Notes: generated by a model not told the origin, from the letters alone. Numbered from the stretch's first letter, positions 37,179 through 46,686 are shown. The stretch: 64,000 nt of DNA from Novosphingobium sp. Gsoil 351 (GCF_009707465.1 NZ_CP046120.1:62001-126000); one strand, 5' to 3'. A program made the numbers and translations.

Positions 37179-38128
37179 GACGGCACCGCCTGGGCGAATG
37201 CGGCGTAGGGCGCAAGCGTGTCGTCCGTCCGCCAGACGACGGAACGACCGGTTCGCCGGACGAGTTCGGCTTCCCACTCGGGATGGAACGCCGCCCGCAC
37301 GCGCGACGGCCCGATGAGCATAAGTTTGCCGGGCTCGCTCACACGTTCGGCCCGGCGCAGCAGCAAGCGAGCAGTCGCGTCGGGCCAACGCCGCATGATC
37401 CGGTCGATCAGCGATGGACCCTCGAGCCTGGCGACCAGATGGACTAGCCCGAACCCGTTCATCGCCGTGCGCTCGTGCGGCCAATCGCCCAGCGCATCGT
37501 CGAGCGCGGCGTCGATCGCCTTGCGTTCGTGGCGCGCGGCGAGCGTCGGGAAATCGATGGCGATCGAGCCGGACAGATCGAAGCGCCGGATCGCCCGGGC
37601 GACCGCCGGAACCGCAGCAAGGGCGAGCGCGAAAGGCTGAAGGTCTCCATCTATGTCGATGACGGTCATCGCCGCGGTCGGTTCCACGGTCAGGCGTCCT
37701 CCGGCGAATTCGATAGTGCCGCTGGTGGCCTCCGACCAAACTTCGTCCCAGCCATCGAAATGACGCACAATGCGCGCGCCCAGCCTCTGGGCAAGCGATG
37801 GCGCCGGGCATGGCGGTCGTTCGGTCGGGCGTGCCAGCGCGAACTTGCTCCGGCTCCGCTCGGCATTGGCAGCCCGCCTGACCTCAAGGCGCAGCGCCGC
37901 GCCTTCGCTGGCCTCGCGCGGAAGCCCGTCGACCAGCGCCAACTCTCCGTTGGCGAAACGCGCCGATCCGCGATTGGCCCCGGCGGTTCGCGCGATCAGC
38001 ACCGCATCCTCGACCTGTCCGGCAACCAGCCCGCCCGGCCAATCGATCCGTGCCGCGACGATCTCGCCTGCCTCGAATAGCGCGGCGCGGTGCTCGCCGA
38101 TGCCTTCCTCGACCAGCCATTCAGCCAT
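37175..38128 (-). CDS. short ribonuclease E/G family protein
   Basis: 317-aa protein related to RNase E/G, far shorter than RNase G (about 490 aa) or RNase E. The N-terminus MAEWLVEEGIGEHRAALFEA resembles the start of the S1-like domain. MTVIDIDGDLQPFALALAAV matches the catalytic strand TVIDVNSG in position, with one Asp retained. The C-terminal part (LMLIGPSRVRAAFHPEWEAE) has no zinc-link CPxC motif. It lies between maf and yacG, overlapping maf by 8 bp and yacG by 4 bp. Whether it still cuts RNA is uncertain. Confidence 0.82.
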   Translation of the reverse strand: MAEWLVEEGIGEHRAALFEAGEIVAARIDWPGGLVAGQVEDAVLIARTAGANRGSARFANGELALVDGLPREASEGAALRLEVRRAANAERSRSKFALARPTERPPCPAPSLAQRLGARIVRHFDGWDEVWSEATSGTIEFAGGRLTVEPTAAMTVIDIDGDLQPFALALAAVPAVARAIRRFDLSGSIAIDFPTLAARHERKAIDAALDDALGDWPHERTAMNGFGLVHLVARLEGPSLIDRIMRRWPDATARLLLRRAERVSEPGKLMLIGPSRVRAAFHPEWEAELVRRTGRSVVWRTDDTLAPYAAFAQAVPS

Positions 38129-38702
38129 GGAGCAGCCCGGCGGCCAGCAGCAGCTTGCGGGTCTCGTAAAGGGGCAGGCCCATCACCCCCGAATGACTGC
38201 CCTGAAGCCACAGGCAGAAGCTTTCGGCCATGCCCTGGATCGCATAGCCACCAGCCTTGCCCCGCCATTCGCCACCCGCAATGTAGGCGTCGATTTCGCC
38301 ATCCGAGAGCCGTTTGAAGCGCAGCGCGGTTTCATTCAGCGCTTCGCGAACGGTCCCGTCAGGCGAGGCCAGGGCGACCGCCGAGAAGACCCGGTGGCGG
38401 CGTCCCGAAATACGCTTCAGACACGCGCGCGCGGTCGCTTCGTCCTCGGCCTTCGGCAGGATTCGGCGACCGACGCCGACGACAGTGTCACCGGCGATGA
38501 CGAACGCACCGTGAGCGATGACGGCGACGGCGCGAGCCTTTTCGCCCGCGACGCGGATCGCGTGGGCACGCGGCAATTCGCCCGGGCGCGGCGTTTCGTC
38601 GATGTCGGCGGCCAGGACGCGCGAGGGCACGATCCCCAGCCGGGCGATCAGTTCGATCCGCCGGGGACTGGCCGAAGCTAAAACGAGTTCAGGTGCGCTC
38701 AC
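38121..38702 (-). CDS. maf: Maf family nucleoside triphosphate pyrophosphatase
   Basis: 193-aa house-cleaning pyrophosphatase that hydrolyses non-canonical or surplus nucleoside triphosphates; the family is also linked to septum control. The N-terminus LVLASASPRRIELIARLG is the Maf signature. GDTVVGVGRRILPKAEDE and EWRGKAGGYAIQGMAESF are conserved catalytic blocks. The GTG start at 38702 has GAGGTG about 7 nt upstream. It follows infA by 9 bp and overlaps the RNase gene. Confidence 0.95.
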   Translation of the reverse strand: MSAPELVLASASPRRIELIARLGIVPSRVLAADIDETPRPGELPRAHAIRVAGEKARAVAVIAHGAFVIAGDTVVGVGRRILPKAEDEATARACLKRISGRRHRVFSAVALASPDGTVREALNETALRFKRLSDGEIDAYIAGGEWRGKAGGYAIQGMAESFCLWLQGSHSGVMGLPLYETRKLLLAAGLLHG

Positions 38703-38711
38703 GCGCGCACC

Positions 38712-38957
38712 TCAGTTCATCCCGGGGCCGCCGCGGCCGGGCATGAAGCGATAGGTGATCCGGCCCTTGGTCAGATCGTAGGGGGTCAGCTCGACCAGCA
38801 CCTCGTCGCCGACCAGCACGCGGATGCGGTTCTTGCGCATCTTGCCTGCGGTGTGACCGAGGATCTCGTGATCGTTCTCGAGGCGGACGCGAAACATGGC
38901 ATTCGGCAGCAGCTCGACGACCGTGCCCCGCATCTCGAGAAGTTCTTCTTTCGCCAT
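38712..38957 (-). CDS. infA: translation initiation factor IF-1
   Basis: 81-aa S1/OB-fold protein that binds the ribosomal A site during initiation. It reads [20 protein letters not shown] and contains [20 protein letters not shown] and [12 protein letters not shown]. It is about nine residues longer than the usual 72, with a Gly-rich tail (PGRGGPGMN). It is first gene of the infA-maf-RNase-yacG operon. The 208-bp gap between it and the divergent TonB receptor gene holds the promoters. Confidence 0.98.
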
Positions 38958-39165
38958 AGGCGGTTAAATCGATCCCTGGTGGGCCCGGAAGTGGGCCGGG
39001 CGCGCCTTAGCCGCAAGCGCCGGAAAAGGGAAGCCTGCGAGCTTCCGCGACAAATTGTTACGGATTGCGGCTTGTTCCGGGGGAACGCGGCAGCCAGCTA
39101 AGCGCTTGGCGGGGAATGCTGATTGGCTCCGACTTGGGCCAAAGACGAACGAAAGGGCCGCATCG

Positions 39166-41696
39166 ATGAACCCCGCACCGGCGGCCTCGCTCGCCTCCAT
39201 GGCTTTCGCCATGCTATCGACAGCCGCCAGCGCTCAGGACGCCGCGCCGGTCGCGCAGGCACCCGCCGCGCCCGTCGGCGACGCGGTGCCGGACGATAGC
39301 GCCACCGATCCAGGCAACGAGATCGTGGTGATCGGCAGCCGCGTCGCGGGGCAGGTCGAAACCGCCAAGCCGCCGATCAAGGAACTCGATGAGGAAGACG
39401 TAGCCTCTTACGGCGCTGGCAGCCTCGACGAGCTGCTGACGTTTCTGGCGCCCGAAACCGGATCGGGCCGCGGGCGCGGCGCGGGACGGCCGGTGATCCT
39501 GCTCAACGGCCAGCGTATCGCCGGCTTCCGCGAACTGCGCGATTTTCCCCCGAAGCGATCAAGCGGGTGCAGATCCTGCCCGAGGAAGTCGCACTGCAAT
39601 ACGGCTATCCGCCAAACCAGCGGGTGGTGAACTTCATCCTCAAGGAAAACTACGCGGCCACGACGATCCAGGTCGAAGCCGGGCTGCCGGGCAGCGGCGG
39701 CTATTCGACCAACGAGCAGAGCGCCTCGCTCCTCAAGCTTGCGGGCAAGTCGCGGCTCAACGCCACGGTGCGCTTCAAGGACGCCAGTCCGCTGAGCGAG
39801 GCCGAGCGCGGGATCATCCAGCCCTCGCTGACGGGCGCGAAGCTTGTGGGCGATCCCGATCCCGCGGCATTCCGCACGCTGTTGCCCGATACCAAGTCGG
39901 TCGAGTTCAACGGCACTTGGGCCCGGCCGCTTGCTGGGGGATCGCTTAGCATCAACGCCAACCTGGAAAAGGACTATACCCGCTCTCGGTTCGGCCTCAA
40001 CTCAGTGACGCTGAACGATGCCAGCGGTCCGACCGTGCGCAACTTCCTGTTCCCCGATGCGCTGACGCGGCGCGGCGAAACCGCCACCGCCTCGCTCGGC
40101 GCGGGCTACAACCGCCAATTGGGGTCATGGCGGCTGACCGCCACTGCCGACTACAGCCACGTCGACAGCACCAGCCGCACCGACAACCGTGCCGATGCGC
40201 GTTCGCTCCAGGCGCTGGTCGATGCGGGGCAGTTGAGCGTTGCCGGCGCGCTGCCGACCGGGGCGATCCTGCTCAGCCCCGATACCGTCGCCAGCAGCCG
40301 GACCGATACCGCGACCAGCCTGCTCACGCTGGTCGGGCGGCCGTTTCACTTGCCCGCGGGCGATGCCTCGCTGACGGTCAAGACCGGGTTCGACTACACC
40401 GCGCTGGAAAGCACCAGCACGCGCACCGTCGGCCAGACCAACCTCGATCGCAGCAATCTGTCGGCGGGCGTGAACCTCGACCTGCCCCTGACGAGCCGCC
40501 GCAACGAGGTGCTCAGCGCGATCGGCGACCTTTCGCTCAATCTCAACGCGGGGGTGGATCGCCTCTCCGACTTCGGCACGCTGACAGATTATGGTGCGGG
40601 GCTGACCTGGTCGCCCACCGAAAAGCTTTCGCTCCAGGCGACCTACATCGCCAAGAACGCCGCGCCGGGGCTGGCCGATCTCGGCGGTCCGGTGATCGTC
40701 ACCCCCAACGTGCCGGTCTACGATTTTACCCGCGGCGAGACCGTCTTGGCGACGGTCACCAGCGGCGGTAATCCCGACCTGGTCAAGGAACGCCAGCGCG
40801 ACTGGAAATTCGGGGTGACCTGGCAGTTGCCGTTTCTCGAGCGCTCGAACTTCGTCGCCGAGTATTTTCGCAACAATTCGCGCAACACCACCAACGGATT
40901 CCCCCTGCTGACCCCCGCAATCGAGACCGCGTTCCCGGGCCGGGTGGTTCGCGACGCGAGCGGGCGGCTCGTCTCGATCGACCGGCGTCCAGTGACTTTC
41001 GCCGAGGAGACCGGCGAGCGGTTGCGCTATGGCTTCAACCTGTCCGGCAGCTTCGGTAAGGCCGATCCCAACGCCGGCAGCGACAGTCCATTCGCGGCGC
41101 TGCGCGGAGCGGGCGGGGGTGGCGGGCGGCCCGACGGCGCCGGCGCTCAGCGAGCCCGACGCGGTGGTGGTGGCAGTGGCGGCCGGTTCGGCGGGCCGGG
41201 CGGGGGCGATGGCAAGGGCCGCTGGAACCTGTCGATCTACCACACGATCCGCTTCGACCAGAGCGTCCGGATCGGCGCGGCAGGACCGACGCTCGATCTG
41301 CTCGGCGGCGACGCCACGGGCAGCAGCCCGGTCGCGCGCCACGGAGTCGAACTGGAAGGCGGAGGCTTCTATCGCGGATTCGGCTTGCGCGCTTCGGCCA
41401 GTTATACCGGGGGTGCGAACATCGCCGGCAACTCGCTGACCGGTGCTAGCCAGCTCTCCTTCGCCCCGATCGCGACATTCGACTTGCGCCTGTTCGCGGA
41501 TCTCGGGCGGATGCCCAAAGTGGTCGAGGCCGTGCCCTTCTTCGCCCACAGCCGCCTGTCGTTGCGGGTCGACAATCTGTTCGATGCACAGCAGCGTGTG
41601 ACCGACGGTAACGGCTTGGTCCCGCTAAGCTATCAGCCGGGGTTCCTCGATCCCAAGGGTCGCTTCTTCGAAGTCAGCTTCAGAAAGCAGTTCTAG
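39166..41696 (+). CDS. TonB-dependent receptor, one-base frameshift
   Basis: 843 aa once corrected. The signal peptide ends LSTAASAQ and the TonB box region reads NEIVVIGSRVAGQ. The plug segment GRPVILLNGQRIAGFRELRD runs into the C5 run at 39547-39551. One extra base there continues into the downstream frame, ILPEEVALQYGYPPNQRVVN. A Gly/Arg-rich segment (RGAGGGGGRPDGAG, then RRGGGGSGGRFGGP) at about residues 643-685 precedes the last strands. It ends FFEVSFRKQF. It belongs to a sphingomonad-type receptor family of unknown ligand. Upstream, AAAGGG precedes ATG 39166. Confidence 0.88.
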
Positions 41697-41699
41697 CGG

Positions 41700-42074
41700 T
41701 CACTTCGCCCGGTTGAACGCCACCGCCGCTTTGATCAGCGCCTTGAACGCGGCGCCATCGGGCTCGTCGTCCGGTCCGAAATCGATCGCGCGGCGGGTGC
41801 CGCCATCGAGGCTGGCGTTGAACAGGCTTGCCGGATCCTCAAGCTTCGCGCCGTGGGCGAAGGTCAGCTTGACCTTGTCCTTATAGGTTTCGCCGGTGCA
41901 GACGATGCCGTCCGCTTCCCACACGGGCACACCCGCCGGGTTGGACGGTTTGCGCCATTTGACGGATTCGACGATGGCCGAATCGGCCTGCAGGATCAGG
42001 CGGCGGAGGCGGTCGAGCTTTTCGACCCGCCAATCGCGCGCCGAGGCAACGGGCCCGCTCAGTGCAACGCCCAT
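41700..42074 (-). CDS. DUF1801 domain protein
   Basis: 124-aa small soluble protein of the DUF1801 (YdhG-like) fold: LRRLILQADSAIVESVKWRK, then PVWEADGIVCTGETYKDKVK and LTFAHGAKLEDP. ATG 42074 lies inside the end of the upstream hydrolase gene (16-bp overlap), so it is third in the wax ester synthase operon. The family has a fold similar to frataxin and no defined activity. Confidence 0.88.
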   Translation of the reverse strand: MGVALSGPVASARDWRVEKLDRLRRLILQADSAIVESVKWRKPSNPAGVPVWEADGIVCTGETYKDKVKLTFAHGAKLEDPASLFNASLDGGTRRAIDFGPDDEPDGAAFKALIKAAVAFNRAK

Positions 42075-42838
42075 TTGTCCGGGAACGCCCAGGCGGCGAA
42101 GCCCTTGGCCTCGAACGGGGCCCATTCCCCTTCGTTCTGCGCGAGCCGATCGGCGATGACCCACATCACGGTGGGATTGACCCCAAGGCCGATGTGACTG
42201 GCCAGGACTTCGACGTTCTCGCGTCCCGCACCCTCGGGCTGGATCGACCCGCGCCATTGGACCACGCCGTCGCTCTTGGTGAAGATCGAGGTCGATGGCA
42301 TCGGCGGCGGGGTATCCAGATCGGTGAACCGGCCGTTACGCTGGACTTCCGGGACCGGCCCATTGAGCGCTTCGAAAATCCGTCCGACCTTTGAGATGCC
42401 GCGGTCGCCGGTCAGCGGGCTGCCGAGCGAAATCACCTGGCGGACCGCATCGGGGTGCAGCTTGGCGAGTTCGCGCGCGAGCAGGCCGCCCAGGCTCCAG
42501 CCGACGATCGAAACCTTGCGCCCGGTGCGCTTGTGCAGCGCGTTGAGGCAGGCCCCCATCGCCTTGACCCGCGTCTCGGTGATCTGGACGTTGCGCCCCA
42601 GATCCCAGCCCACCGCGTCGTAGCCAAGCCCGATCAGCAGGTTGCGCAGCGGGAAGGTCGAGGTGTCTGAAGCGAGAAAGCCCGGCAGGACCAGCACTGG
42701 ATGCCCATCACCATGTGGGAGAAACGAGAGCATCGGACGCAGCGCAAGGAAGCTGGCGAATTCGAACACGGCACGCGGCGCTTCGGTAAAAGCAAGCCAA
42801 TCGGACGGCGGACGGTGGGCGGTTGCGGCAGTGCTCAT
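42059..42838 (-). CDS. alpha/beta hydrolase
   Basis: 259-aa alpha/beta hydrolase. The oxyanion region is HPVLVLPGFLASDTSTFPLR and the nucleophile Ser is in SIVGWSLGGLLARELAK. The likely acid and His are Asp around DGVVQWRGS and His in LASHIGLGVNP. HGDGHPVLVLPGF resembles triacylglycerol lipase-like or PHA-linked hydrolases. ATG 42838 overlaps the wax ester synthase stop by 4 bp, which ties it to neutral lipid metabolism, perhaps as a lipase or acyl hydrolase. Its substrate is unknown. Confidence 0.88.
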   Translation of the reverse strand: MSTAATAHRPPSDWLAFTEAPRAVFEFASFLALRPMLSFLPHGDGHPVLVLPGFLASDTSTFPLRNLLIGLGYDAVGWDLGRNVQITETRVKAMGACLNALHKRTGRKVSIVGWSLGGLLARELAKLHPDAVRQVISLGSPLTGDRGISKVGRIFEALNGPVPEVQRNGRFTDLDTPPPMPSTSIFTKSDGVVQWRGSIQPEGAGRENVEVLASHIGLGVNPTVMWVIADRLAQNEGEWAPFEAKGFAAWAFPDKWALH

Positions 42839-44394
42839 GCGGTTTTCTTGCTTCCGGGCTTTGTGGTTTTCGCGGGCTTGGTAGTCGGCGAACGTCTGCC
42901 CGCCGATTTGGTGCCACGTTTGGCCGCCGTTGCCGACGGCTTGGGTTTGGGCGCTGGCTTCTCGACCGGCGGAGGCAGGGCTTTGGCAGCTGCCAGCAGC
43001 TCCTCGAAGCTCTCGACCAGGCAGCCGATGTAAAACTGCGGATCAGGGAGAAGATCGCGGTCGGCGGTGAAGCTGATCGTCGCTTCGTCGACATAGCTCT
43101 GCACCACGTGGGCCAGGCCAAGCCCGTCGTTGAGGCAGATCAGGCCCATCATGCTTTCCAGCCGCGCGCCCGCCGAATACAACGGGACGGGCGGGCCGGG
43201 GACGTTGGTGACGACGGTGTTGAACGGCGGGGTCATCCGGTTGGCGAGGCCCAGGCGGGTGTAAAGCTGAGCCCCCAGCGCCATGAACAACGCCGGGCTG
43301 GCCTTGCTCATCTCGGTCATGTTGCGCGCGCCGATCGCCTCGGTCATCGCCTTGGAGTTGCGGGTCTTGTCGTGGACGTAGGCGAGCCGTTCTGCCGGGT
43401 CTTCGATCTGCGTTCCCAGTTGCACGATCATGGCGGCAACCTGGTTGCCCATGTCGCCCTTTTCCTCCCCCGAACGGACGGAGATCGGGGCCATCGCAGT
43501 CATCGACTTTTCGGGCAGGTCGTCCTTGCTCAGCAGATAGCGGCGCAGCCCCCCGCCGATGATCGCCAGAAACACGTCGTTGAGCTTGCACCCCGGCGCC
43601 AGCGCGCGGATCGCCTTGATGTCGTTGAGCGGAAAGCTGTGGCCCTCGACCACCCGGTGCGCGCTGATCGTGGTGTTGAACCGCGATTTGGGTGCGATCA
43701 TTTCGCCGCCCATCTCGAAATTCTTGCCCATTACACCTTGGAGGAGCCGATAAAGCCCCGGCGTGCTGCGCGCGGCGACATTGAGCTGCTGGAACGGATT
43801 CTTGATCGCGTTGAGCCAGGCGCGGGCGAGCAGTTCGCCCGTGCCGGGGATTTTTTCGGGCTTCCACTCGTCGGGCCGGTTGGGCGGGGCGGTATGGGGT
43901 TCCAGGGTGTGGAGCGCCTCCATCAGGTCGATCCCCGACATCCCGTCGATCGCCGCGTGATGAACCTTGGTGACCATCGCGAAGCTGCCCGGCGCAATGC
44001 CCAGGATGTTGCCCAGCCCCTCGATCACCGTGAATTCCCACGGCGGGCGGGTGAGATCGAGCGGTCGCGAGAAGATCCGCGCGGCCTGGATGCACAACTG
44101 GCGCCAGTCGCCCGGCTGGGGCAGCGCGACGTGGCGGACATGGAATTCGAGGTCGAAATCCTCGTCCTCGATCCAATAGGGATAGTCGAGGTCGAACGGC
44201 ACCCGAACCATTCGCTGGCGTACCGTCTTGGACAGTTGCAGCCGCGTTTCGTAGAACGCCAAGATGTCCTTGAAGCGAACAAACCCGCCGGGCGCGGTCG
44301 CGGGGTTATAGATCAGCAACGAGCCGATATGCATCGGCGACGTGCGCGTCTCGAGCGCGACGAACGAATGGTCCATCCCCTGGAGCTGGCGCAA
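42835..44394 (-). CDS. wax ester synthase / diacylglycerol O-acyltransferase (WS/DGAT)
   Basis: About 519 aa. It transfers fatty acyl-CoA to alcohols or diacylglycerol, making storage wax esters or triacylglycerol at the membrane. The catalytic motif HHxxxDG is KVHHAAIDGMSG. FNTTISAHRVV, PLNDIKAIRALAPGCKLNDV and TNVPGPPVPLYSAGA are WS/DGAT blocks. The start chosen is TTG 44394 (RQLQGMDHSFVALET) with GGGAGAG upstream; ATG 44376 is the alternative. The last 42 or so residues are a Lys/Pro/Ala/Thr tail (KPKPSATAAKRGTKSAGRR) not usual in the family. It is first gene of an operon with the hydrolase and DUF1801 genes. Confidence 0.92.
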   Translation of the reverse strand: MRQLQGMDHSFVALETRTSPMHIGSLLIYNPATAPGGFVRFKDILAFYETRLQLSKTVRQRMVRVPFDLDYPYWIEDEDFDLEFHVRHVALPQPGDWRQLCIQAARIFSRPLDLTRPPWEFTVIEGLGNILGIAPGSFAMVTKVHHAAIDGMSGIDLMEALHTLEPHTAPPNRPDEWKPEKIPGTGELLARAWLNAIKNPFQQLNVAARSTPGLYRLLQGVMGKNFEMGGEMIAPKSRFNTTISAHRVVEGHSFPLNDIKAIRALAPGCKLNDVFLAIIGGGLRRYLLSKDDLPEKSMTAMAPISVRSGEEKGDMGNQVAAMIVQLGTQIEDPAERLAYVHDKTRNSKAMTEAIGARNMTEMSKASPALFMALGAQLYTRLGLANRMTPPFNTVVTNVPGPPVPLYSAGARLESMMGLICLNDGLGLAHVVQSYVDEATISFTADRDLLPDPQFYIGCLVESFEELLAAAKALPPPVEKPAPKPKPSATAAKRGTKSAGRRSPTTKPAKTTKPGSKKTA

Positions 44395-44710
44395 AGGCAA
44401 TCTCTCCCGCACGAGGCCCGCTCGTGCGGGTCTGCCGGAACAGGCTAGCAGATGCGGAGTCGCGGTCAATCGGGTTGGTCATGTGGCGCGCCAGTGTCCA
44501 CCGGCAAGGCTTTCGGGCTGGGGCGGCGGCTGCGAAATCGCTTTCCCACACGGGGTCGTTTTTGCCAAAGCGGGCTCATGCACGGCCGTCGCCATTGTCT
44601 CTTCCACCCCGCTTTCTGTCGCGATCGGGGAGCCGAGAGATTTTCGCTTGGACAGTGGTCCAAGTGGTCCACGACAGGCCCGGTTGATTGCGGCGCGGTG
44701 GCTGCCGCCC
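44395..44710. other. 316-bp divergent intergenic region with shared upstream motif
   Basis: It separates the wax ester synthase gene (minus) from uvrC (plus) and so should contain both promoters. The only distinctive content is the 27-bp GTGGTCCA-repeat motif at 44648-44674, 37 bp before uvrC. No gene, hairpin terminator or LexA-type box (GAAC-N7-GTAC) was recognised. Confidence 0.6.
44648..44674 (+). promoter_or_regulatory. tandem GTGGTCCA motif upstream of uvrC
   Basis: A 27-bp stretch whose core is GTGGTCCAAGTGGTCCA, two direct copies of GTGGTCCA one base apart, preceded by TTGGACA. The same stretch with one mismatch occurs upstream of the SDR gene at 59186-59212, in the same orientation relative to the gene. 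TTGGAC could serve as a -35 element. Otherwise the repeat is a candidate activator or repressor site. Confidence 0.55.
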
Positions 44711-46648
44711 ATGGCTAAAGCCGATCGTCCGGATCTTCCCACCTCGTCCGCGCGCTTCAACGAGGAGCGCGCGACCTATGCAGTGCAAGGCGAAGGGACG
44801 CCCGATCTCGACGCCGGGATCGCCGCGATCCGCGAGGTGGTGCGCACCCTGCGGCCCAAGCCCGGGGTCTATCGCATGCACGATGCGCGCGGCGACGTGC
44901 TTTACGTCGGCAAGGCGCGGGTGCTCAAGAACCGGGTCGCGAACTATACCCAGGTCGACCGGCTCTCGACCCGGTTGCGGCGGATGGTCAGCCAGACCCG
45001 CAGCCTCACGATCGTCACCACCAATTCTGAGGCCGAGGCGCTGCTGCTCGAGGCGCAGCTGATCAAGCGCTACCGTCCCCCGTACAACGTGCTGTTACGC
45101 GACGACAAAAGCTTCCCGTTCATCCTTCTGCGCACCGACCACGCATTTCCGCGGATTTCGAAACACCGCGGCGCGCGGCGGGCGAAGGGCAACTACTATG
45201 GCCCGTTCGCCAGCGCGGGCAGCGTCAACACCACGATCAACGCGCTGCAGAAGCTGTTCCTGTTGCGATCGTGCACCGACGGCTTCTTCAGCCGCCGCGA
45301 CCGGCCCTGCCTGCTCTATCAGATCAAGCGCTGTTCGGCGCCGTGCGTCGGGCGGATCGACGAGGCGGGCTATGCCGAACTGGTCGCCGAGGCGCGGGAC
45401 TTCCTCGGCGGCAAATCCGGCGCGGTGCAGAAGAAGATGGAAGGCCAGATGGCCGAGGCGGCCGCCGCACTCGACTATGAGCGTGCGGCGATGCTGCGCG
45501 ACCGGCTGCGTGCGGCGACCTTCATCCAGGGCAGCCAGGCGATCAACGCCGAGGGCCTGGGAAACGCCGACATCTTTGCGCTGGCGGGGAGTGGCGGGCA
45601 CATCGGAATCCAGGCGTTCTTCATCCGCGGCGGCCAAAACTGGGGCCATCGTGCGTTCTTCCCCGCGCACACCGAAGGGCTGAGCGAGGAGGACGTGCTG
45701 ACCAGCTTCCTCGCCCAGTTCTATGAAGAGGTCCCGCCGCCCCGTTGCATTCTGGTCGATCGGGTCTTGCCCGAGGCGGAACTGCTGGGCGAAGCACTGG
45801 CGTCGAGCGCGGGCGGGAAAGTCGAAATCTCGATGCCCCAACGCGGCGACCGCAAGCGGATGATTGAGCAGGCCCGGCGCAACGCGGTCGAGGCGCTGGA
45901 ACGCCGCCAGGCCGAAAGCGGAACCAAAGCGAAGCTTAACCGCGAGCTGGCCGAATTCCTCGAACTCGCCGAACCGCCTCGTCGGATCGAGGTCTACGAC
46001 AACAGCCACATTCAGGGCAGCCAGGCGCTGGGCGCGATGATCGTCGCGGGGCCGGAAGGGTTTCTCAAGGGCCAGTACCGCAAATGGAACATCAAGACCG
46101 CCCAGACCGACGACGACGTGGGCATGATGCGCGAGGTTCTTGGGCGGCGCTTCGCCCGGGCCCAGTTCGAGGATTCAGATCGCGAAGGCGGGATGTGGCC
46201 GGACCTGGTGCTGCTCGACGGCGGCAAGGGCCAAATGTCCGCGGCCAAGGAGATCCTCGAGGAAATGGGCGTCGAGGATGTGCCCTTAATCGCCATCGCC
46301 AAGGGGCCGCACCACGGGCGCGAGGGGCGCGAGGTGTTTCATTTTCCCGATGGGCGCGAGAAGCTGCTGCCGGTCAATTCGCCGCTGCTGTTCCATCTCC
46401 AGCGGCTGCGCGATGAAGTCCATCGCTTCGCTATCGGTGCGCATCGTGAAAAGCGCAGCAGGGCGATCACGGCGTCGCCACTCGACGAGATTCCGGGGAT
46501 CGGGCCGGCAAGGAAGCGCGCGCTGCTGCTTCATTTCGGCACCGCGGGCAAGGTGCGCGCGGCTGCCCTGGGCGATCTCCAGCGTGCGCCGGGTGTCAGC
46601 GCCACGGTTGCGCAGGCGGTTTACGACTTTTACCATCCTTCGGGGTAG
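44711..46648 (+). CDS. uvrC: excinuclease ABC subunit C
   Basis: 645-aa dual-incision nuclease of nucleotide excision repair, working with UvrA and UvrB in the cytosol. The N-terminal GIY-YIG domain reads PGVYRMHDARGDVLYVGKAR. A Cys-rich segment (CLLYQIKRCSAPCVGRI) and the UVR motif (AALDYERAAMLRDRLRA) follow. The RNase H-like half has IEVYDNSHIQGSQALGAM with its catalytic Asp, and the C-terminus has helix-hairpin-helix DEIPGIGPARKRALLLHFG. ATG 44711 is used; longer in-frame extension upstream is unsupported. Confidence 0.97.
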   Translation: MAKADRPDLPTSSARFNEERATYAVQGEGTPDLDAGIAAIREVVRTLRPKPGVYRMHDARGDVLYVGKARVLKNRVANYTQVDRLSTRLRRMVSQTRSLTIVTTNSEAEALLLEAQLIKRYRPPYNVLLRDDKSFPFILLRTDHAFPRISKHRGARRAKGNYYGPFASAGSVNTTINALQKLFLLRSCTDGFFSRRDRPCLLYQIKRCSAPCVGRIDEAGYAELVAEARDFLGGKSGAVQKKMEGQMAEAAAALDYERAAMLRDRLRAATFIQGSQAINAEGLGNADIFALAGSGGHIGIQAFFIRGGQNWGHRAFFPAHTEGLSEEDVLTSFLAQFYEEVPPPRCILVDRVLPEAELLGEALASSAGGKVEISMPQRGDRKRMIEQARRNAVEALERRQAESGTKAKLNRELAEFLELAEPPRRIEVYDNSHIQGSQALGAMIVAGPEGFLKGQYRKWNIKTAQTDDDVGMMREVLGRRFARAQFEDSDREGGMWPDLVLLDGGKGQMSAAKEILEEMGVEDVPLIAIAKGPHHGREGREVFHFPDGREKLLPVNSPLLFHLQRLRDEVHRFAIGAHREKRSRAITASPLDEIPGIGPARKRALLLHFGTAGKVRAAALGDLQRAPGVSATVAQAVYDFYHPSG

Positions 46649-46686
46649 CATTTGGCCTTCGGGATGGGTTCACGCCGGGGGAAGCG

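Noticed and set aside
44648..44674. SOS (LexA) control of uvrC
   Set aside because: The alphaproteobacterial LexA box GAAC-N7-GTAC is not present in the upstream region. The repeated GTGGTCCA is a different signal.
44342..44710. Possible N-terminal extension of UvrC by about 120 residues
   Set aside because: The extension has no similarity to UvrC. Family alignment and the ATG at 44711 give a normal length, and the extension covers the divergent promoter region.
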